Source of the DNA: Clostridiales bacterium
GTDB lineage: Bacteria > Bacillota > Clostridia > Saccharofermentanales > Saccharofermentanaceae
Assembly (NCBI GenBank): GCA_017551625.1
Contig: JAFZLF010000040.1
Location: forward strand, 97,050-161,049
Direction of reading: 5' to 3'
DNA length: 64,000 nt
Shown: positions 62,197 to 64,000 of the stretch, one piece after another
How the letters are laid out: every line of letters starts with the position of its first letter
How positions within the stretch are numbered: position 1 is the stretch's first letter
Notes under the pieces: model-generated
Told to the model about the DNA's origin: nothing
Database searches by the model: none
The model's input: the letters and a program-made list of their open reading frames with translations, nothing else
Program-made: the position numbers and the translations under genes

Positions 62197-63570
62197 TTAT
62201 CCGCGGGTCGCCCAGTCAGGGAATTCCTTCGAGAAGAAGATCTGCGGGAGAACCGACAGGAAGTGCATGTCCTCCTCGTTAATGGTAAACCCGAAGATAT
62301 CGAGATTCTCCTTCATGCGCTCCTCGTGTGTGCTCTTCGGGATGATCTGGATCCCGGACTGATTGAGGAACCGAAGCAGAAGCTGGGATACGGGCCGGCC
62401 GTACTGTTTCGCCATCTTCTGGAGGCACGGCTCCTCAGAGAAATACATGCGTCCGAGCGGGCTCCAGGCCTGCGGGAGGATCCCGTGCGCACGGCAGAAG
62501 TCGAGAGTGTACTGCTGCAGGTATCCGACATGAAGCTCGAGCTGGTCGACCATCGGGACGATCTCACAGTCGTCGAGGATCACCTGGAGGTGATGGGGCT
62601 GGAAGTTGCAGACACCGATCGCGCGGCATTTTCCGTTCTTGTAGAGCTCCTCCATCGCATGCCAGGTGTCGCGGATCTTCTGTCGCCACTGCAGATCCGA
62701 AGGATTGAGCTTCGGCCAGTGGATCAGGTACAGATCGATATAGTCGGTGCGGAGCTTCTCACAGGAGCGCTTAAACGCTTCTTTTGTTTCTTCGTAGCCC
62801 ATTTCCGTCGGCCACATCTTGGTCGCCAGGAAGATCTCCTGCCTCGGGATGCCACACTCGGCGAGGGCCTCGCCGATCACTTCCTCATTCTTATAGAAAG
62901 ATGCGGTGTCGAGGTAGCGGTAACCGAGCTCAAGCGCCTTGAGGATCGGCGCTTTTCCATCGGCAAGAGTGGACTTGTATGTACCGAATCCCACCGGAGG
63001 AATCTCCATGCCATTACTGAGCTTGAAGCTCTTCGGTTCGGCGGGCGTCGACAGCCGGTACATGCTGACCGTTCTCTCCGCGCCATCTTCCAGCATATGG
63101 TCGATGCACTCGCCCTCGTAGACGAAACCGAGTTTTTTCATGACGTTGCCGGAGGCGGTATTTCTCACATCGTGACGGCCGCGGAACTGCGTCTGGTGAA
63201 GGGTGCTTCTTCCGAAATCGAGCATCGCCCGCGCCGCCTCGGTCGCGAGCCCCTTGCCCCAGTGCGCATGTGCGAAGTTATAACCGATCTCAAACATGCC
63301 GTCCTCCTCATCGTAGTAAAGCCCGCCCGAACCGATCAGTTCGCCGGTCTCCTTGAGAACGAAGCCCCAGTCAAAATCCGTATCGCTGTCGTTATTCTCC
63401 ACGACCGACTTGAGCCACTCTTTCGTAGTCTCCACATCTTTGTGCGCGTAGTAGCGCATATACTTCGCCACTTCCGGATCCGATGCCCACCTGTCAAAGG
63501 CAGTCTGTGCGTCGTCTATCGTAAGCGGCCGCAGAGTCAGTCGTTCCGTCTCAATAATCGGATTCTTCAT
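62197..63570 (-). CDS. GNAT acetyltransferase fused to aldo/keto reductase
   Basis: Protein of 457 residues. Residues 1 to about 172 are a RimJ/RimL-type GNAT domain (ETERLTLRPLTIDDA, WGKGLATEAARAMLDFG, NVMKKLGFVYEG). Residues about 178-457 are a full aldo/keto reductase with the Asp-Tyr-Lys-His tetrad in YRYLDTASFYKNE, FLATKMWP and LIHWP, and the NADPH-binding IIPKSTHEERMKEN. The frame is continuous across a short linker (TPAEPKSFKLSNGMEIPP). Each half alone is common; the fusion is not one I know. RBS GGAGG. Substrates unknown. Confidence 0.87.
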   Translation of the reverse strand: MKNPIIETERLTLRPLTIDDAQTAFDRWASDPEVAKYMRYYAHKDVETTKEWLKSVVENNDSDTDFDWGFVLKETGELIGSGGLYYDEEDGMFEIGYNFAHAHWGKGLATEAARAMLDFGRSTLHQTQFRGRHDVRNTASGNVMKKLGFVYEGECIDHMLEDGAERTVSMYRLSTPAEPKSFKLSNGMEIPPVGFGTYKSTLADGKAPILKALELGYRYLDTASFYKNEEVIGEALAECGIPRQEIFLATKMWPTEMGYEETKEAFKRSCEKLRTDYIDLYLIHWPKLNPSDLQWRQKIRDTWHAMEELYKNGKCRAIGVCNFQPHHLQVILDDCEIVPMVDQLELHVGYLQQYTLDFCRAHGILPQAWSPLGRMYFSEEPCLQKMAKQYGRPVSQLLLRFLNQSGIQIIPKSTHEERMKENLDIFGFTINEEDMHFLSVLPQIFFSKEFPDWATRG

Positions 63571-63681
63571 GAGGTACCTCCATAAGAAAAACTACATCCA
63601 TTATATCGAAGCAGATAGGAAAGAGAATACTTTCCTAAAAACTTAGATATTCGGATAAGGAGCTTTCGTGAACCGAAAAGT

Positions 63682-63758
63682 AGGGCGGATATTCTGTTTG
63701 AGACGCGAGTTTTGCGCCAGCAAACTGTCTGAGCGGTGAGAACAGGAATATCCGCCCT
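63682..63758. repeat. Palindrome, family 1, copy E
   Basis: The arms 63682-63694 and 63746-63758 (13 bp, perfect) continue imperfectly inward. The core on the plus strand (63706-63733) reads CGAGTTTTGC, GCCA, GCAAACTGT. It lies in the 270-base gap between rpmB and the fusion gene, just past the rpmB terminator; nothing else is seen there. Confidence 0.82.
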
Positions 63759-63771
63759 CCTCCCGGACATG

Positions 63772-63804
63772 AAAAAACCCGCTATCCTCATGTGAAGAAG
63801 CGGG
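63772..63804 (-). terminator. Terminator of rpmB
   Basis: On the minus strand CCCGCT (63799-63804) pairs with AGCGGG (63778-63783), followed by six T (63772-63777). Confidence 0.82.
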
Positions 63805-63840
63805 ATCATTTCTTTTTCGGATCGTCCGGAAGAGAAGAAC

Positions 63841-64000
63841 TTACGCTCTTTCTACAGCACCGGAACGAAGGCAACGCGTACAAACATGCATAGTCTTAGG
63901 GGTGCCATCAACAACGACCTTAACGTTACGAACGTTCGGCTGCTGCTGTGTCAACGCACGACGGGAAACCTGTGAACGCGTGATGCTGATCTTTCTGCCG
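63841..64000 (-). CDS. rpmB: Ribosomal protein bL28, 5' end outside window
   Basis: The last 52 codons read GRKISITRSQVSRRALT, then VRNVKVVVDGTPKTMHVC and TRCLRSGAVERA, the conserved C-terminal half of bL28 including the Cys pair of the zinc-binding form. The stop is at 63841-63843 and the frame runs off the right edge. Too short to be listed as a long frame but clear by sequence. A terminator follows. Confidence 0.93.
   Translation of the reverse strand, partial: GRKISITRSQVSRRALTQQQPNVRNVKVVVDGTPKTMHVCTRCLRSGAVERA

Noticed and set aside
62263..63585. Plus-strand frame of 440 codons opposite the GNAT-reductase fusion
   Set aside because: The minus strand has two complete known domains and a good ribosome site; the plus frame has neither.

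Overview
The window looks like a chromosome segment of a strictly anaerobic, Gram-positive Clostridia bacterium (Bacillota) of middling GC content. Evidence for this is an HPr kinase, murB, rapZ, whiA cluster, a Bce-type sensor/ABC cassette, a T-box leader, a DnaD/DnaI-type helicase-loading pair, a minimal two-gene SufC/SufB iron-sulfur system, and Shine-Dalgarno sites on most genes. Genus cannot be fixed from sequence alone; an uncultured gut or rumen lineage near Oscillospirales or Saccharofermentans is a guess. No rRNA, prophage, transposase or CRISPR array is visible, so most of the window is core genome with lineage-specific surface proteins.

Layout. 1-5.0 kb: the end of a BceB-like permease, its response regulator and kinase, then SufC/SufB. 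5.0-11.0 kb: a membrane GGDEF-EAL protein, tRNA-Ala(CGC), a secreted beta-helix-like protein and a GH31 glycosidase. 11.2-13.7 kb: an iron-ADH homologue lacking metal ligands, and the CCA-adding enzyme. 14.0-20.3 kb: an envelope-flavoured set (prepilin-like protein, CAP-domain protein, DUF2752, zinc-ribbon membrane proteins, and a coiled-coil zinc-ribbon protein with a DUF4177-like end). 20.6-27.5 kb: an EF-G paralogue, a small kinase, then hprK-murB-rapZ-whiA. 27.7-29.2 kb: a PadR/DUF1700 operon. 29.4-31.1 kb: a T-box controlled phenylacetate-CoA ligase. 31.6-34.7 kb: a tandemly duplicated pair (zinc-ribbon protein plus small membrane protein). 34.8-41.2 kb: a macrodomain protein, glutamine synthetase, a second GGDEF-EAL protein and D-Ala-D-Ala ligase. 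41.4-55.5 kb: polytopic membrane proteins, an HI0933-type flavoprotein, an EamA transporter, a PQQ-type beta-propeller, then nucleoside kinase, metA, nnrD, alr and a DUF2079 protein. 55.5-60.1 kb: a lone antitoxin, tandem repeats, the dnaD/dnaI/acpS operon and an SH3-like membrane protein. 60.1-64.0 kb: a stand-alone reverse transcriptase with a structured leader, a small unknown protein, a GNAT-aldo/keto reductase fusion, and the end of rpmB.

The most unusual material lies between genes. Two unrelated families of dispersed palindromes share one design: a short conserved core at the tip, held by nested inverted-repeat arms that differ at every locus. Family 1 has a core of CGAGTTTTGC, four variable bases, then GCAAACTGT (five full copies and one half copy). 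Family 2 has an AAGGAGCGATTCCGCAG / GAGGACCAGCGACG core around a small stem that changes in a compensatory way between its three copies. At one site an arm is an exact inverted copy of the end of the neighbouring gene, stop codon included. These elements, the reverse transcriptase with its hairpin-rich leader, and the apparent Phe-responsive T-box on a phenylacetate-CoA ligase are the best candidates for undescribed or under-described biology here.
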